Assembly (NCBI GenBank): GCA_025618425.1
Contig: CM046850.1
Coordinates: 11,940,971 to 12,004,970 of the forward strand
Length of the DNA stretch: 64,000 nucleotides
Direction of reading: 5' to 3'
DNA from: Heliocidaris tuberculata
Taxonomy: Eukaryota; Echinodermata; Echinoidea; Camarodonta; Echinometridae
Part shown: in pieces, positions 11,305-23,396 of the stretch
Numbering within the stretch: position 1 is the stretch's first letter
Layout: every line of letters starts with the position of its first letter
Notes under the pieces: generated by a model
Databases searched by the model: none
Seen by the model: only the letters and a program-made list of their open reading frames with translations
What the model was told of the DNA's origin: nothing
Translations under genes and position numbers: made by a program

Positions 11305-13320
11305 TTTTGGGGGGGGGGGGGGTTCCAAGTTCACCAAGTTCAGACAATGAAATGTGCCAAATTCTCTTGAGTTATTCCATTTTGATGTGTGTGAGTGTGT
11401 GCGTGTGTGTGCGTGTGTTTTACATGTGCAAGAAATGATTTTTTTTTTGTCCTAACAAGTGCTTTAACTGACCCTCTAATGGCTATATCAATCTGTATGA
11501 ACTTGGTAGTGATCCAAGAAACGTAAAAATATAGCGAAAAAGCTATGTAATTCTGTCACTGCCCATGGCAAATTATCCTTGTGTATATGTACCATGTGTA
11601 CATTCGACCATATTTTGGGCTTATGCTGTGGACAGAAAGATTGATTACATAAAATAATTTAGGACAAAATAGATGGCGATAGTTCCTCCGTGTGCTTAAT
11701 GATTGGGCAAGTTCAGGATATTTGGTCATTTTGTGTCCGAAATATTCCCAAGCGTCATGGAGTAATGAACATAATAAACACTGGAACTATAATTTTTCTT
11801 TGATATATGTTCTGATGCATTGTTCTGATCTATAAGGGCCATCAGTGTTAAACAGTCATCAGGTATACTGAAGTCTCTAAGTTAGTCCGTAATGTTAGGA
11901 ACAAAAGACCTTGGGCTTGACCAATAATTGTAACTCCCAACCATCGTGCCTGGAGTATATTTCACAGAGTTTAGCGCTGTTGCCTGTTGGTACATTTGGC
12001 CAGTTATACTCCATGTATCAATGGTAAATGTCTTTGGGGTTTGTGGTAACAGAATGGTAACACTGACATAACAAAAGGCAGATATTCCATGCATCATGCT
12101 TATGTAATCACCTGTATAGAAAGACCCCTCTCTTTCAATGCCACTTTTTTTTCCTTCAGTGCTTCACTTTAAACTTGTGCAGGAAGAACACCTGTCTATG
12201 AAGACCATGTTGTTGCTTTCCTTCACCAGTATTTTTCGTAGAGACATGTAGGTTATTTTGGGCTGTGATACTAAATCAATCCAGAGTATTATGAATTGCA
12301 AGATGCTCTCATATTTGTTTGGATATTTCATACCTGATCACTTGGTATCTTGAAGTGTGACTCCCTTGCAAAATTGTTTATTTTTTTATTTGTAGTTATA
12401 TTCATACAGGGTAGCATTGTCAGTTACAAACCGGCTTTCCACAAGGAACCCGTAGGCCTACAATAATTATATAACCAGTATGTTTGGAGACTAAAAAAAT
12501 ACAGAAAAAAAAAATTAATCAATCAAGTATCAAGAAAACCTTTCTTTTTTTATCCCTTGTGAGATCCTGATTCTTTTCAAGACTTGTTCAGGTCCTGGCA
12601 GGACTTGGTCCCTGAGCAGGAAGGAGGAAATCCATTTCATCTCCCTTTGGTAATGTCACTGTGGTTTTATCTTTTTGGACTGTTATTTTCAGCAAAATGG
12701 CTCTGTTCTCATATTCTCATGAAGCATATTATTATCATCATTATTTATTTGGCACTTTCAAAAGAAGAAGAACAAAATCAAGAAACAATATACAATGTAC
12801 GTACATTCAACTTGAATGAATACAATAGTTTCATTGACACTTGCGCACCTTACCAGGTGACCTGGGAGAGGAACAGGTCAACTTAATGACCATGGCCCAC
12901 AGGCCTTCCTTCCCACACTTAATCGGGTGCACAAGCATCTTAACATACAGTGTGGATACAACATAGAATAATATCACATTGAAAAATATGACAGATGAGA
13001 AGTTCAAACATAATATACATGTAGCTTAATTTCAGAGATCATAAAGTAATGCTTCTCTTTAGAGGAACAGTTTACATGACTATGCCATGAACTGCATATA
13101 GTCAGCTTTAGAAAGAAGTGTCATCTAACTTAGAAGTACTTGGCAGTAGTTGCCATCAGTGCATCTCCAGGCAGAGTATGATGATACACTGGAGGAACAT
13201 GGGAGAAAGGAGGTGATGAATTAAATCTGCATATGGAATCCAGAAATGCTTGATTTTATTTCACCGCAACCATTTTAGAATGTCATTCTGCCTTCAAATT
13301 TAATTATTCAACTTCACCGT
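11097..13320. other. 3' flank of the acidic gene; non-coding
   Basis: It contains a (TA)n-T(n)-G(n) compound microsatellite at 11273-11322, a GT-rich patch at 11385-11420 and an AATAAA at 11773. I found no supportable exon. The 100-codon frame at 12584-12886 has no splice or protein features. Confidence 0.5.
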
Positions 13321-13322
13321 AG

Positions 13323-13433
13323 GAAATTCCTGTGGAAGATTCTTTTGATTACGTTGTGCCACCATCAGTATATCAAAAGAATTCACCCTTCAACCTGTAC
13401 CCTCAGCCTGCAAGGGATCCTGTAGTGCCATAA
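13323..13433 (+). pseudogene. Exon-like fragment, plus strand, repeated at 16182
   Basis: After an acceptor-like ttcaccgtag, one frame reads EIPVEDSFDYVVPPSVYQ and continues about 17 more residues to a TAA. A second copy at 16182-16270 encodes nearly the same peptide (EIPAEDSFDYFVPPLVYQ) after ttcaccatag. Conservation of the frame hints at former coding; the family is not recognised. Confidence 0.35.
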
Positions 13434-13929
13434 TGATAAATTCTATAAAGGGGCCAATGCATAAAACAGTATTTACAGTGCATTTTTTAGGGTGCACTGT
13501 AACGTCCACCTTGTGTTCTCTTGGTTCAGCATTTGCCTTGGCCTGGAAAAATTTTTTTTATATCTCTGGGAATGAAAATATAAAATCAACTCGAATCAAT
13601 TTATTGAAATAAAATCCATAATTTTGGATTATCATGAACATAAAAATGCAAAGGAAGATTCAAAATAGGTTACAGATGATCAAAGCAGAACATTAATTAT
13701 TGAAAAATAACAAAGCAACAACAACAACAAAATATATGAGACACCGAAAGACATTCTCTTTTGTAAGCTCAATTGTGGAAAATTTTATTTCATTCAGAAT
13801 ATTTTTTTTTGTGGTAACATAGGATCAAATGTGAATATTCTTTCCATTGTAAAAAAAAAAGGAAAAATTTATGTGTGCACAGAATTGTTCAATTAACTAT
13901 GATTTCAAGTACTTCTCATAAGCATTTAC

Positions 13930-14110
13930 ACTTTTTGAAACTCACAGGGCAACTGAAATATTGAAGGTGTTATGGTATGCTATGAACACTGCTATGATAG
14001 CCTAGGCTGTTTGGATGAAGGAGGATCGCTAGTTGAATGACCAGCTTAAAGGACTTTCTGTTCTGTCTTCAATCCTCCCTCAACTTCAACTAGTCCTTGT
14101 CAGTAAGCAT
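13930..14110 (-). pseudogene. GGDK-family exon copy 1 (strongly decayed)
   Basis: The minus-strand text retains FKLVIQLAILLHPNSLG, matching the second half of the exon seen at 14250-14540. The upstream GGDK part is ruined by substitutions and a frameshift lies after PNSLG. Confidence 0.45.
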
Positions 14111-14249
14111 CCCTCTATTATTTTTAAAAATAATAGATTTTATTTCCATGAGAATTTTCCTTTTTCTTTTTGGGTGTAAGATTTTTACAAATCGTCAAAT
14201 GTGAGGTGAATGTTTTCCATGTGAACAAATAGTCCAATTAACTATAATT

Positions 14250-14545
14250 TTAAGTCATTGCTATTAGTTTTTCCTCCTGTTGTTGAAACTCTTGAAGGTC
14301 TACTGAAATATTTAAGGTTTTATCGTCTGTCTTAAACACAGCAAAGATAGCAGTATTTCTGAGACTTTTTGGAGGAGAACATTTGCCAGTGGGATGACCA
14401 ATCTGAAGGAACATTCCTCTTTGTCTCCCCCGAACTTCACCCATACCTCATCTTTGGGAATTCCTCCATTCCATGTAGGAAGGTCCAGCGTAAAAACATT
14501 CCAATATTCAGAAGAAGTCAGGATGGAAAAAAAGAATCTCATAAT
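14250..14545 (-). pseudogene. GGDK-family exon copy 2 (one frameshift)
   Basis: Reading the minus strand: LDLPTWNGGIPKDEVWVKFG, then GDKEECSFRLVIPLANV, a frameshift, then RNTAIFAVFKTDDKTLNI. This is the best-preserved copy of the family in the window. I recall an uncharacterised, widely dispersed animal gene family with W(I/V/L)K(I/L)GGDKGG.SFK followed by HPNS..NT.VFA.F.A.D, but I cannot name its function. Confidence 0.55.
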
Positions 14546-14707
14546 GCTAGTGATACCTATGAGTGTATGTCTGGTGCAAGTATCACAATATCTCTTTTTT
14601 AATGAAGCAGATTATTATCATAATATACAGATGATATTATTGCGATTTCTGTCATAGCTAGAATAGGTGCAGTGTCTTTTTTCTTTGTGTTAACAACCCC
14701 CAACAAG

Positions 14708-14772
14708 GTTGCAGAACTGGTGTGAGTAGCCATGGTTGTAGAGGATAACCGCTATCTCCATGGAGATGCCCA
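14708..14772 (-). pseudogene. PIF/Harbinger transposase exon fragment
   Basis: The minus strand reads GHLHGDSGYPLQPWLLTPV, the second catalytic-Asp block of HARBI1-type DDE transposases (GDSGYP.(R/Q)PWL.TP). Only this block is present, directly downstream of a GGDK exon. Confidence 0.6.
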
Positions 14773-14799
14773 TCAACTTGCTTCAGGTTATTGTTCAGT

Positions 14800-14965
14800 T
14801 CCTTAGATTGTTCAAATGTATTGCCAGTTTGAAGGGTTTTACCCCTTTGTCACATCCCAGCTTGATCCAAACTTCATTGTTAGGGAATCATGAATTCCGT
14901 GTGAGAAGGTTCAATTCGTAACCCGTAAATATTTACATATTTAAATGAATTTAGGATGAAAAAAA
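14800..14965 (-). pseudogene. GGDK-family exon copy 3, fused to a Harbinger block
   Basis: The minus strand reads NNEVWIKLGCDKGVKPFKLA in frame, then runs within about 40 nt into the Harbinger GDSGYP block at 14708-14772. The same fusion recurs at 62053-62330 and 62641-62910. Confidence 0.5.
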
Positions 14966-16181
14966 GGAGCTCTTAATGATATGATTAGCTTATTTCCTTC
15001 ATGAGATTGATAACACATTGGGCATGTAATATTATTTTGACTTGTGCCAGTTTGCTGTGTCAGTCCATGGGCTTTTGTTAGGAACTATAGTCTCTGCTTT
15101 TACCAAAGTGCATTCTGTTGTAAATTTCAGTTCATATACTTTTCAGGTAGTGGTATCCCAAGAGAGGATGCATTCTGATGAAAACACATACAGCAAATCA
15201 TTCATTCAGGACAGTTAATACTTTCTACAGGCACAAGACAAAGTCAGCAAACAGTCATCTTGATCTCGTAGGGCTCTGTTTATGCACTCTTCCATCCTGA
15301 CTTGCTTCTGTGCTCTGGTCAAGATGGAATCAAAACATTACCTCTTATTAGTGCTCTATGCAATGGCTACTGCATGCAGTTGAGAGATACTGATCTTGCA
15401 GCACATACATGTATGAATAGGTCTTACTGCCTAACAATTGATTTTAGTACAATTACGAAACAGATCCACAGAGTTGTTTGTATACTGAACCCAGTCATTA
15501 ATGGAAATCTCTTTCTTGGTTTTTTTTTTTTTAATCTTCTTATATGGAGATTATTTCCAGCATAAATCCACTTTTGACTGGAATAATGGACATGTGGGCA
15601 GACAGGATAATTCAAATAATTATAATTTAAACTATGTGTACTTGCCATCAGCAATTCCACCTCTTGTTCAAAGTCCTGAAGTGTTGCCACCTGCCTGAAA
15701 CAACAAAAATGATTGTCTTCCATAGACTGTTCAGATCTATGAAGTTGTCATCTTGGAAGTCTAATTTGAAAGTGCTCCACATTTTGATGTTTCAGCTCAC
15801 TGTTTCTGTGCTTGGGATGACAAAAAGACAACAACAGGATTGTCTGCGTTAGGAGTTGCCTCCACCAAAAATCAGCAGCAGAATAACATTTGTGTTCTAT
15901 GCACATCCCTTTTATACCATTGGGGCCCCTTCCAGAAAGGAACTGTAGGCCCCCATGACTGTGACTGGTCAAGAGTTTGTGACGCAATCACGCGCAAAGC
16001 CTACAATACAGACTGGCTGGTTTTTTTGGCAGGGAAAATTGACTTCTAATGCCTTAAATTCCATCATTAAAGGAAACAGTTTATCACAGAAGGGGAAAAT
16101 ACAGCATCAAGCTTCTATTTTTGGAAGCATTTACAAGGTAAGTTCCTTCGAATCTTATTATTCAACTTCACCATAGGAAAT

Positions 16182-16270
16182 TCCTGCGGAAGATTCTTTC
16201 GATTACTTTGTGCCGCCATTAGTATATCAAAAGAATTCACCCTTGAATCTGTACCCTCAGCCTGCAAGGG
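16182..16270 (+). pseudogene. Second copy of the plus-strand exon-like fragment
   Basis: See 13323. The peptide frame is preserved from acceptor-like ttcaccatag onward, and the downstream sequence differs (no TAA at the same place). Confidence 0.35.
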
Positions 16271-16284
16271 ATAAAAGGTCCAAT

Positions 16285-16425
16285 GCCAGTTGGATGACCA
16301 ATTTGAAGGAACATTCCTCTTTGTCTCCACCAAACTTCAACCACATCTCATCTTTGGGAATTCCTTCATTCCATGTAAGAAGGTCCAGCCTGAAAACATT
16401 CCAGTCATCAGAAGAAGTCTAATGA
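16285..16425 (-). pseudogene. GGDK-family exon copy 4
   Basis: The minus strand is open through LDLLTWNEGIPKDEMWLKFG and GDKEECSFKLVIQLA without a stop. It is close in sequence to copy 2, so these two are recent duplicates. Confidence 0.5.
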
Positions 16426-16767
16426 TAGTGATACATGTGAGTGTATGTCTAGTGCAAGTACATGTATCATGATCTCTCTTTATTTCATGAAGAAGATTAT
16501 TATCATAATATACAGATGGTATTATTGCAATTTCTGTCATAGCTGAAATAGGTGCATTGTCTTTTTTCTTTGTGTTAATCAACAAGTATGCAACATCATA
16601 GTGACATTAAGTAAGCCAAGTTTGGATAACAGATCATAAGATACATGACTGAAAATATCAAGAATGAAAATTATCAAATATTTAGTAGAAAATGGTATTT
16701 TATAATGAATTAACTGCATTAAGGTGGAGGTATATGGGAGCTACATTCTTGTTTCTATCTCAATCCT

Positions 16768-17130
16768 CTACTTCTCCAATTCAACTAGTTGCTCAGCAGG
16801 AGATTGTTCTAGAGGAGCAGGTGGCACATGTTTTAGGACAGAGGCAGCCTTCTTTTGTATTACTTGAGGGTGTTTGATAGGCGGTGTATGTAGGTTGGTG
16901 GATGGACTGGAATCTTCAATTCCACTAGTTGCATGCTCAGTGGAAGATTGTTTTGGAGGGGCAGGTGGCACACATTTTAGGACAGAGGTGGCCTTTCCTC
17001 GGACTAGTTGTGGGGGTTGGGTGAACGGTGTAGTAGCGGTGGATGGACTGTAGGGTATGGTGGGCATGGCAGGTAAAAGTCTGAAGGGTAGGGTGGAGGT
17101 GGCAGGTGAATGTTGAGATTGAGGGGACAC
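16768..17130 (-). CDS. Pro/Ser-rich exon-like open frame with an internal duplication
   Basis: An open frame of 120 codons on the minus strand, rich in Pro, Ser, Thr and Gln, lies between GGDK copies 4 and 5 on the same strand. It contains two copies of a roughly 46-residue unit, (A/T)SVLK(C/H)VPPAP..QS..E, from a DNA duplication of about 140 bp. It could be a linker exon of the GGDK-family gene or a translated minisatellite. No splice sites are clear enough to fix its ends. Confidence 0.3.
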   Translation of the reverse strand: MSPQSQHSPATSTLPFRLLPAMPTIPYSPSTATTPFTQPPQLVRGKATSVLKCVPPAPPKQSSTEHATSGIEDSSPSTNLHTPPIKHPQVIQKKAASVLKHVPPAPLEQSPAEQLVELEK

Positions 17131-17214
17131 TGGACTCTATTGGACTATCAGTCATGCCTTCCAATATGTAACAGGCTCTTCCATCCTGACTTGCTTCTGT
17201 GCTCTAGTTTGGAT

Positions 17215-17295
17215 TCATTTTGAAGGAGCTCCCCCACTTTGTCTCCAACTTTCAACCAGGTTTCATTGGTAGAATTTATGATCAATCTTATTTCC
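17215..17295 (-). pseudogene. GGDK-family exon copy 5 (fragment)
   Basis: The minus strand reads NETWLKVGDKVGELLQN, an eroded version of NEVW.KLGGDKGG.SFK with a lost Gly codon and a shifted frame. Confidence 0.4.
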
Positions 17296-17449
17296 TTCAG
17301 AATGGTGTTAGGAGCCTAGGAATTTTTTTCTTCTTTTTAAACATCAAATTTGAATGGTCCATTCTAGCATCGTTTAACTTTTGAAAAATTAAAATGTGGA
17401 CAGATTCATTCAGTTTCCAGGGTAGCTATGGTTTTTTAGTATTTGCCAT

Positions 17450-17660
17450 TGGCATTTTCTCCTGTTCTTGAGGGGCCATTGATAATATAAAGGTGTTATC
17501 ATCGTTTACCTTAAGCACAGCCAAGATCACTATTAGGATGAGTAAGGTTGGCTACTTGTATCGCAAATTTGAAGCTCTTGCCTCCCTTGTCTCCATCAGC
17601 TTCAACCATATTTCATCACAGGGGATTCCTCCAATTCTGAGTAAGAATAATAAGTATGAT
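17450..17660 (-). pseudogene. GGDK-family exon copy 6
   Basis: The minus strand contains GDKGGKSFKFAIQVANLTHP followed by NS, then after a frameshift VILAVLKVNDDNTFILS. A one-base change disrupts the frame just before GDK. This copy shows the canonical spacing of the family most clearly. Confidence 0.5.
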
Positions 17661-17792
17661 TAATCTTATTTCAATCTGGATGTTTTTAGTGTTGTGGGAT
17701 CAAATGTGAAGTTTCTTTCCAGCATATATATTGACTTCTGAACTGAAAATCAAAATATGGATTTAGTTTTTCAATAGTTAGGTGGTCTGTCG

Positions 17793-20380
17793 TAATCGAC
17801 AGATTACCTTTTAATTTCGTCAGAATTTTCTTTATTATTATTTATTTTTATTTTAATCCCACTTTCTTGTGGTCATGATTCCTCAAATTCGGCCCAGTCA
17901 ATTTTCTTCAAATTTTCGTCAGATATCAGGTCATATAATATGAAGCTCTGGGTTCTTTTTCAAGGTCATCAGGTCATCGTGACATCATCCAGGCGCCATT
18001 TTATGAAATCACATTATCAATCATATCTACATAACGAGTCATCAAAAATGAACCATAGTTGACATACATGAACTTCAGGTCAAGGATCAACATAAAATGT
18101 CAATAAAATCCGTGCGCGCATCATGGTGCGCGTCAAAATTTAGAAATGCTCAAAATCACTTTTTAATCAAATGAGAGTACGGTTCAGGACATTTTAAGCA
18201 TTTCAAAATTTTCCGTGCATGCGGGTCCGCGCGCACAGTGCGTACAGAACGTAAAAACACCGTTTTTTTTCATGGTTTGTATTCTTGACACTATTCTTGA
18301 CAATATCCAACTATTTAAAGTCATTCTCGACCTTCCATAATGCCACACGCGCGCCTCAAACTTTCAAATTCGTGCTCGCCTCAATGGGCAATATAATGTA
18401 AAAAGTGGTAAAAACATGCCTTTCTAGAATCCGCCATAGCTTGTCAGAATGAACCGGTACCCCCAAATTTTATTACATATTCTGAAAGCCTATGAGTTGT
18501 AGATTTCGATTCATGCAAAATTTTGGCCGATCGGATTTTGTGACATCATCATATTTGCATATAAACTCAAAAATTTGATTTTGAAAAAATCACGTCATAA
18601 TTTTTGTATTCATTTGACAATATTTGAGTAATAGGTTGTCGATTTTCTTCCAAATTTTGATATGTTGTAGCTGAGACAATTCTCTACAAGCTCAGTTATC
18701 ACCATTTTTCATTTTGACAAAGGCATCATGGTGTATTTTTGCGATTAAAGGAGGTATGTCAATTTTTCACATTTTGTGTGTATTCTCTATGGGACATGAC
18801 TTTTTCTCAAATCTTGATTCTACATTCCAGTCTTTTTCGAGCTGTATCTCTCCTATTTCTGCTCGATTTCCTTCCAAATTTTAGTATGTTATAGCTGAGA
18901 CTATAAGCTTTTACTATTGTGCCCTCCAATTTTTGATCAGATGCCGGGATCATGCCGATTTTTAAACTACAAAATGTGATTTCAGAATCTCGCTTTTCGT
19001 TTACATGTTATCTCTATTGGAAATATTTTGGTCTATTGGTAAAGCACTTGCCTCCCAATCTGGTGACCCAGGTTTGATCCCCGATGGGTCCATTTTTTTT
19101 GAAACCTTTTTTTTTCTTTTTGCCTTTCTTTTTTGCCATTCTCTTCGACTATTATAACATATGCAATCATAAACAATGTAATAAACTGCCTTATTTTGCG
19201 TGTTATGTCTATTGGAAAGTAGTGTGCAGTAGTTTGTGTACATGCAATCTGATTCCATGTGTATTAAAGCTACGGGGATAATCTAACACGTGTCCTGCAA
19301 TATCAAATCGTCCAATCTGTTATCACGATTTCTTAAAATCGGCTGAGTCAATTTTCTTCATATTTTCGTCAGTCATCAGTCCTAATGATTTTTCAAGTAG
19401 TGAAAAAAGAAAAAAAAAGAAAAAAAGAAGAAAAGGAGGAAGAAAAGAGAAGAAAAGGGAAGAAAGAAGAAAGAGGAGTATTAAAAAGAGAGGTCTTAAA
19501 CATATTACCCTATATTACCCCTGTTATTTAATGGAGGAAAAAATATGACGTCATCTTTAGATCGTCTTGCCCCTCCTATCAAAATACCCTGGTGCCGCCC
19601 CTGACTGATATTCATACAATGTAATCACAAAACAATTTATTCTAGACCTAGACTAGTACTTTACTTACCCGGCTACTGTTGACGACTCTGACCTTCTCAT
19701 GGTTATCATCCATGACTACCCCGCTTATCATCAAAAAGGACCCAACTTCGATGCCCTGCAGAGATATTGCCATCTACGTTTGCTCTTCATCTGCAACATA
19801 CACATCGTTGCAATAGATTTCATATACTGAATTCTTCCCCTTGACGAGGCCTGCTCCTCGGAGAAATCGTCTGGCACTTCCCCGTACTTCAAAAGACTCC
19901 ACTAATTTAAAGTGAACAATATTCTTCGCCATCTCTGAAGAATCTAGACCTCATAAATGATCAAATCACAAATTTGTTGAAGACAAATAAAGCAGTTCCT
20001 AGTCCTACTACAACATAAACCCGAACCTACGGGAACGACATCCACATACGTGCGCGTGCCGGGGTACGGTGGACGTCAAAAGTGTTAACAACTAAAATCA
20101 TACTGGTCTAGGTCTAGTCTGCAGACCAAGTGCGCACATGCACACCGTCTATATATGATATTCCTGCACATGCGCAAATTAAAAATTACGAACTGCGCAT
20201 GGCTTTAATTCCAAGACATTTGTCATGCATATTAATCCCCACCTTTCATTGGTCAAGAACTTTATCACAATTAACTCCACTACATGCATACCTCAGAGAT
20301 CGATGCGCATGCACAGATCCACTTTATTACCATTGGCCCTTTTGCCAGCCAATCATAAACAAATAAAGTAACATGTCAAG
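17793..20380. other. Left part of the insertion: AT-rich, no genes
   Basis: Two related blocks (17885-17930 and 19325-19370) share 'gtcaattttcttca.attttcgtcag'. There is a purine tract (AAG/GGA-rich) at 19399-19475 and a tRNA-like SINE head near 19030. I see no coding exon. Confidence 0.45.
19028..19100 (+). mobile_element. tRNA-like SINE head
   Basis: The text ggtctattggtaaagcac (A-box-like) and ccaggtttgatccccg (B box) have tRNA spacing. They are followed by T-rich sequence rather than a CCA-compatible acceptor stem. This is more consistent with a SINE than a tRNA gene. Confidence 0.55.
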
Positions 20381-20707
20381 TCACGTCCGTCGTGGAGGAG
20401 GAGTTATCACGGACGCACTAATCTCTACGAGGTTTTCCGTAGAGATCAATGCACGCATACCACCCAAACTTTGCATACTTTATATGGCCACAAAATCAAA
20501 ACAACCTCCATCTGGATCTGCATCGAAAGCAATAAACTGTTATCTCAATTAATTTGTAAATAAACTACCACTCTCTATTTTTTAGTTTTGTTGCATGTTT
20601 GGAAAATTGAGCTGCAAACTACACTCAGAGCACAAGAAATGATAAATCATGAATGGTATAACGACACAACTCACATCAACAACGAAAAAGTCGCACAAAA
20701 ACAGGCC

Positions 20708-20733
20708 AAAAAAAAAAAAAAAAAAAAAAAAAT
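20708..20733 (+). repeat. Poly-A run
   Basis: A run of A inside an otherwise ordinary stretch. It creates long shadow frames in all three registers. Confidence 0.9.
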
Positions 20734-21177
20734 CAGAGATGCCCCAGGGCCCCACCCCCAATGTTTTTCCTTCTGCTCCCACCCTCTTTTCCTTTCCATT
20801 TCCCGTCTTTTTACTCTTCCTCCTTGTTTTCCTAGAAACCTATGTTGACATATACCGTGAATTTTGGAATATTTTGAATTTTTCTGTAACTTTCGCCACA
20901 ACTATTACAATTTTGTTTGACCAGAATTCTTTTACGTATTTCGTTGGGGCATGCATCATACAAGCATTGCTTTCTTACCATGCCCCCTCCGTTTCATTAT
21001 GTATATATAGGTCATTAATGATCCATTTATGTATTTTTTTGGGGGGGGGAATTCTTCCTAGTAGGCCTACCCTTATCTATGTTAGTTTGACATACTAAAC
21101 TTATTACATTTATCGTTTTATCGATATTATCTATCATTTAGTGAAGTATCAGCGACACTTTCATGGTGGAGATACTG

Positions 21178-21407
21178 AATTGTAGGTTTAGTTTTTCAGG
21201 GTTACACCATGTAATTCTTTCAAGGAATAAGAGCCCTGAAAAGGGCTGGTGAGCTCCGCTAAGATGACGATCCTGATGACGATCAGAGCATACTGATCGA
21301 AACGTCGAGAACCACAGAGCTCTTAGCGGAGCTCACCAGCCCTTTTCAGGGCTCTTATTCCTTGAAAGAATTACATGGTGTAACCCTGAAAAACTAAACC
21401 TACAATT
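21178..21407. mobile_element. Element with 86-bp inverted repeats enclosing a hammerhead-like core
   Basis: 21178-21263 and 21322-21407 are essentially perfect reverse complements (aattgtaggtttagtttttc at the ends). The 58-nt centre carries the hammerhead-like sequence described at 21273-21306. It encodes no protein. Confidence 0.85.
21273..21306 (+). ncRNA. Hammerhead-ribozyme-like core
   Basis: CTGATGA (21273-21279) is followed by CGATCAG, the six-base loop AGCATA and CTGATCG, a perfect 7-bp stem II. Then come GAAA, a C and GTC, the usual cleavage triplet. Stem III is minimal, as in the hammerheads described in Penelope-like elements and animal retrozymes; stem I could be closed by the flanking 86-bp inverted repeat. 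The last stem G doubles as the G of GAAA, so the core is one base off the strict consensus, and activity is unproven. Confidence 0.5.
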
Positions 21408-22655
21408 ATCTATCATGTACAATTATTTTGAAACGGAAAATAAATAAATCAAATCCAATCCAATCCAATCAATAATTCCTAAATACGACACTGCTGCTAT
21501 CAATCATAACACTTTTCAAGCAATGAAATAATAAAATGTTAGGATTAATTGTAACAGATTTTCACAAATACCGAATTCCACATTATTATTAACAGTAATT
21601 TTTGATAAAATTATTTTTCAAAATTGTCTTTGGATCAGTCAAATGAAACTCCTTTCTTTGCCTTGTAGAATACAAATTAACACCTCTATAAGTTCAACAC
21701 ATACTGATGAAAAATAGATTTGCATAAAACCAAAGCATGAAATAAACTGCATTTTCCATAACATTAAATTGGATAAAACTGACGAGACTATGTGTCTTTC
21801 CCGTGGCCTGACTCAGAGCCAATCGGGTTTATCCCGTTCAAAATCATTGTCTATCACATTAGAAACACTCTCGTCAGCCCTATCCCTCCCCCCCCTCCCC
21901 CATCAATATATCACACAAAACAACTCCGTAAACAACATGCTCACAAAAACATACACTTCACGATTTTTCTACTTTATTCTTTTGTTTTTACCAAAGACTA
22001 TGTTTCTTTTATTCATAAAAATCCACACAAGTCTGCACCACCTTTTCTTTTCACCACAGACACAACATGTACACTGGCCATGCATATGGCAGGTCAAAAA
22101 ACTTTATAAACTCTGTACCCTCCTTCAAACTAGACATACATGCCCTTATACAACATTATGACCCGCCCATCAACCACGCCCATACTGAGTCACCAACCTT
22201 TAATTTCTGGAACAGTCCATTCTCCGCCCCTATATCTTCAGGAACTTCTTAATTGATCATGAATGCATGAACCTCCCGCAATAGAAAATATTTCGACTGT
22301 TATGCTATGATAAAAATGCACTTAATAACAGGTCAAGTTCTAAAAAAATCCATGCAAGACTGCAAGTGGTACAAATTAGTGAAAATACCCCAAGTCAGTG
22401 ACATTTGTTTCCATTTTCTAAAGCCATCAACAAAACTAGCTATACACACATTGACACACATGTGCTTACCCAACAAAACAACATAATGGTGTACATTATA
22501 ATTAAACCACATTTACATAAGATCTCATCGATCGATGTAATAGACGTGGATCAGGAGTTGGCCTCGCACTCAGCAGGCAGCCCTCTGCATTCACCTAAAA
22601 CTAACGCTGATCGGACCCAGGTTTGAATCTCAGTCACATCTATCGGACGGTGACG

Positions 22656-23269
22656 TTAAAGGAGAATGAAACCCTGGGGAAAAATCAATTTCAATGAAAA
22701 GAGAGACTAGTGAGAATTAATAATTTAAAAAAAAATCCATCAAAATCGGTTAGGAAATCAGAAAGTTATGAAAGTTGGAAAAGTCTCAATAAAATTTCAA
22801 TGGTGATCCTCAAACTTGCAATGTTGCTTCAAAGTGACAAGTTTTGTAGTACAACTCTCCATATATTTTGTACACAAAATTTCATATTTTCCCCATTATC
22901 TCTCAAGGTGCAGCTTGTTTCCTTCTTTCCTCAATATATATCATGGGAAAATGTATTTGACACAACATAATGTTGAGTTCACAAAAAGACAAGCAGCATC
23001 TTTACAAATAATGGAGAAAATATGAAATTTTGTGTACAAAACATAAACGAGAGACGGTGGGCCTACTACTAAACCTGTCACTCTGAAGCAACATTGCCAA
23101 TTTCACAATCGCCATTGAAATTTAAATAAGGCTTTTCAAACTTTCATATAACATTTTCATTTCCTAACCGATTTTGATCATGCTGATGAAACTTTTTTTA
23201 AAAATTGCTTCTCTCTATCCTCTCTTTTCATTAAAATCCATTTCTCCCCACGATTTCATCCTCCTTTAA
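22656..23269. mobile_element. Foldback element (TTAAAGG type), about 614 bp
   Basis: The left arm, from TTAAAGGAGAATGAAACCC, is mirrored by the right arm ending in CATCCTCCTTTAA. Inner blocks such as AATCGGTTAGGAAAT and ATTTCCTAACCGATT confirm long imperfect pairing. Confidence 0.8.
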
Positions 23270-23396
23270 AACTCAATGCCAGATGTAAATAATCATATCT
23301 GATTCATAATTTTTTTTTAAACACTCACACACATATTTATGCCAAACACAAGTACGGTAAAACAGCAATGTATAAAATGCCTTGCTCAAGGGCATA

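Noticed and set aside
19028..19100. Functional tRNA gene
   Set aside because: A and B boxes are present, but an acceptor stem and a clean cloverleaf are not; a SINE head is the better reading. The same holds for 23397-23475 and 10495-10562.
20588..21098. 149-codon and 86-codon frames
   Set aside because: Created by a 26-base poly-A run (poly-Lys) with no support on either side.
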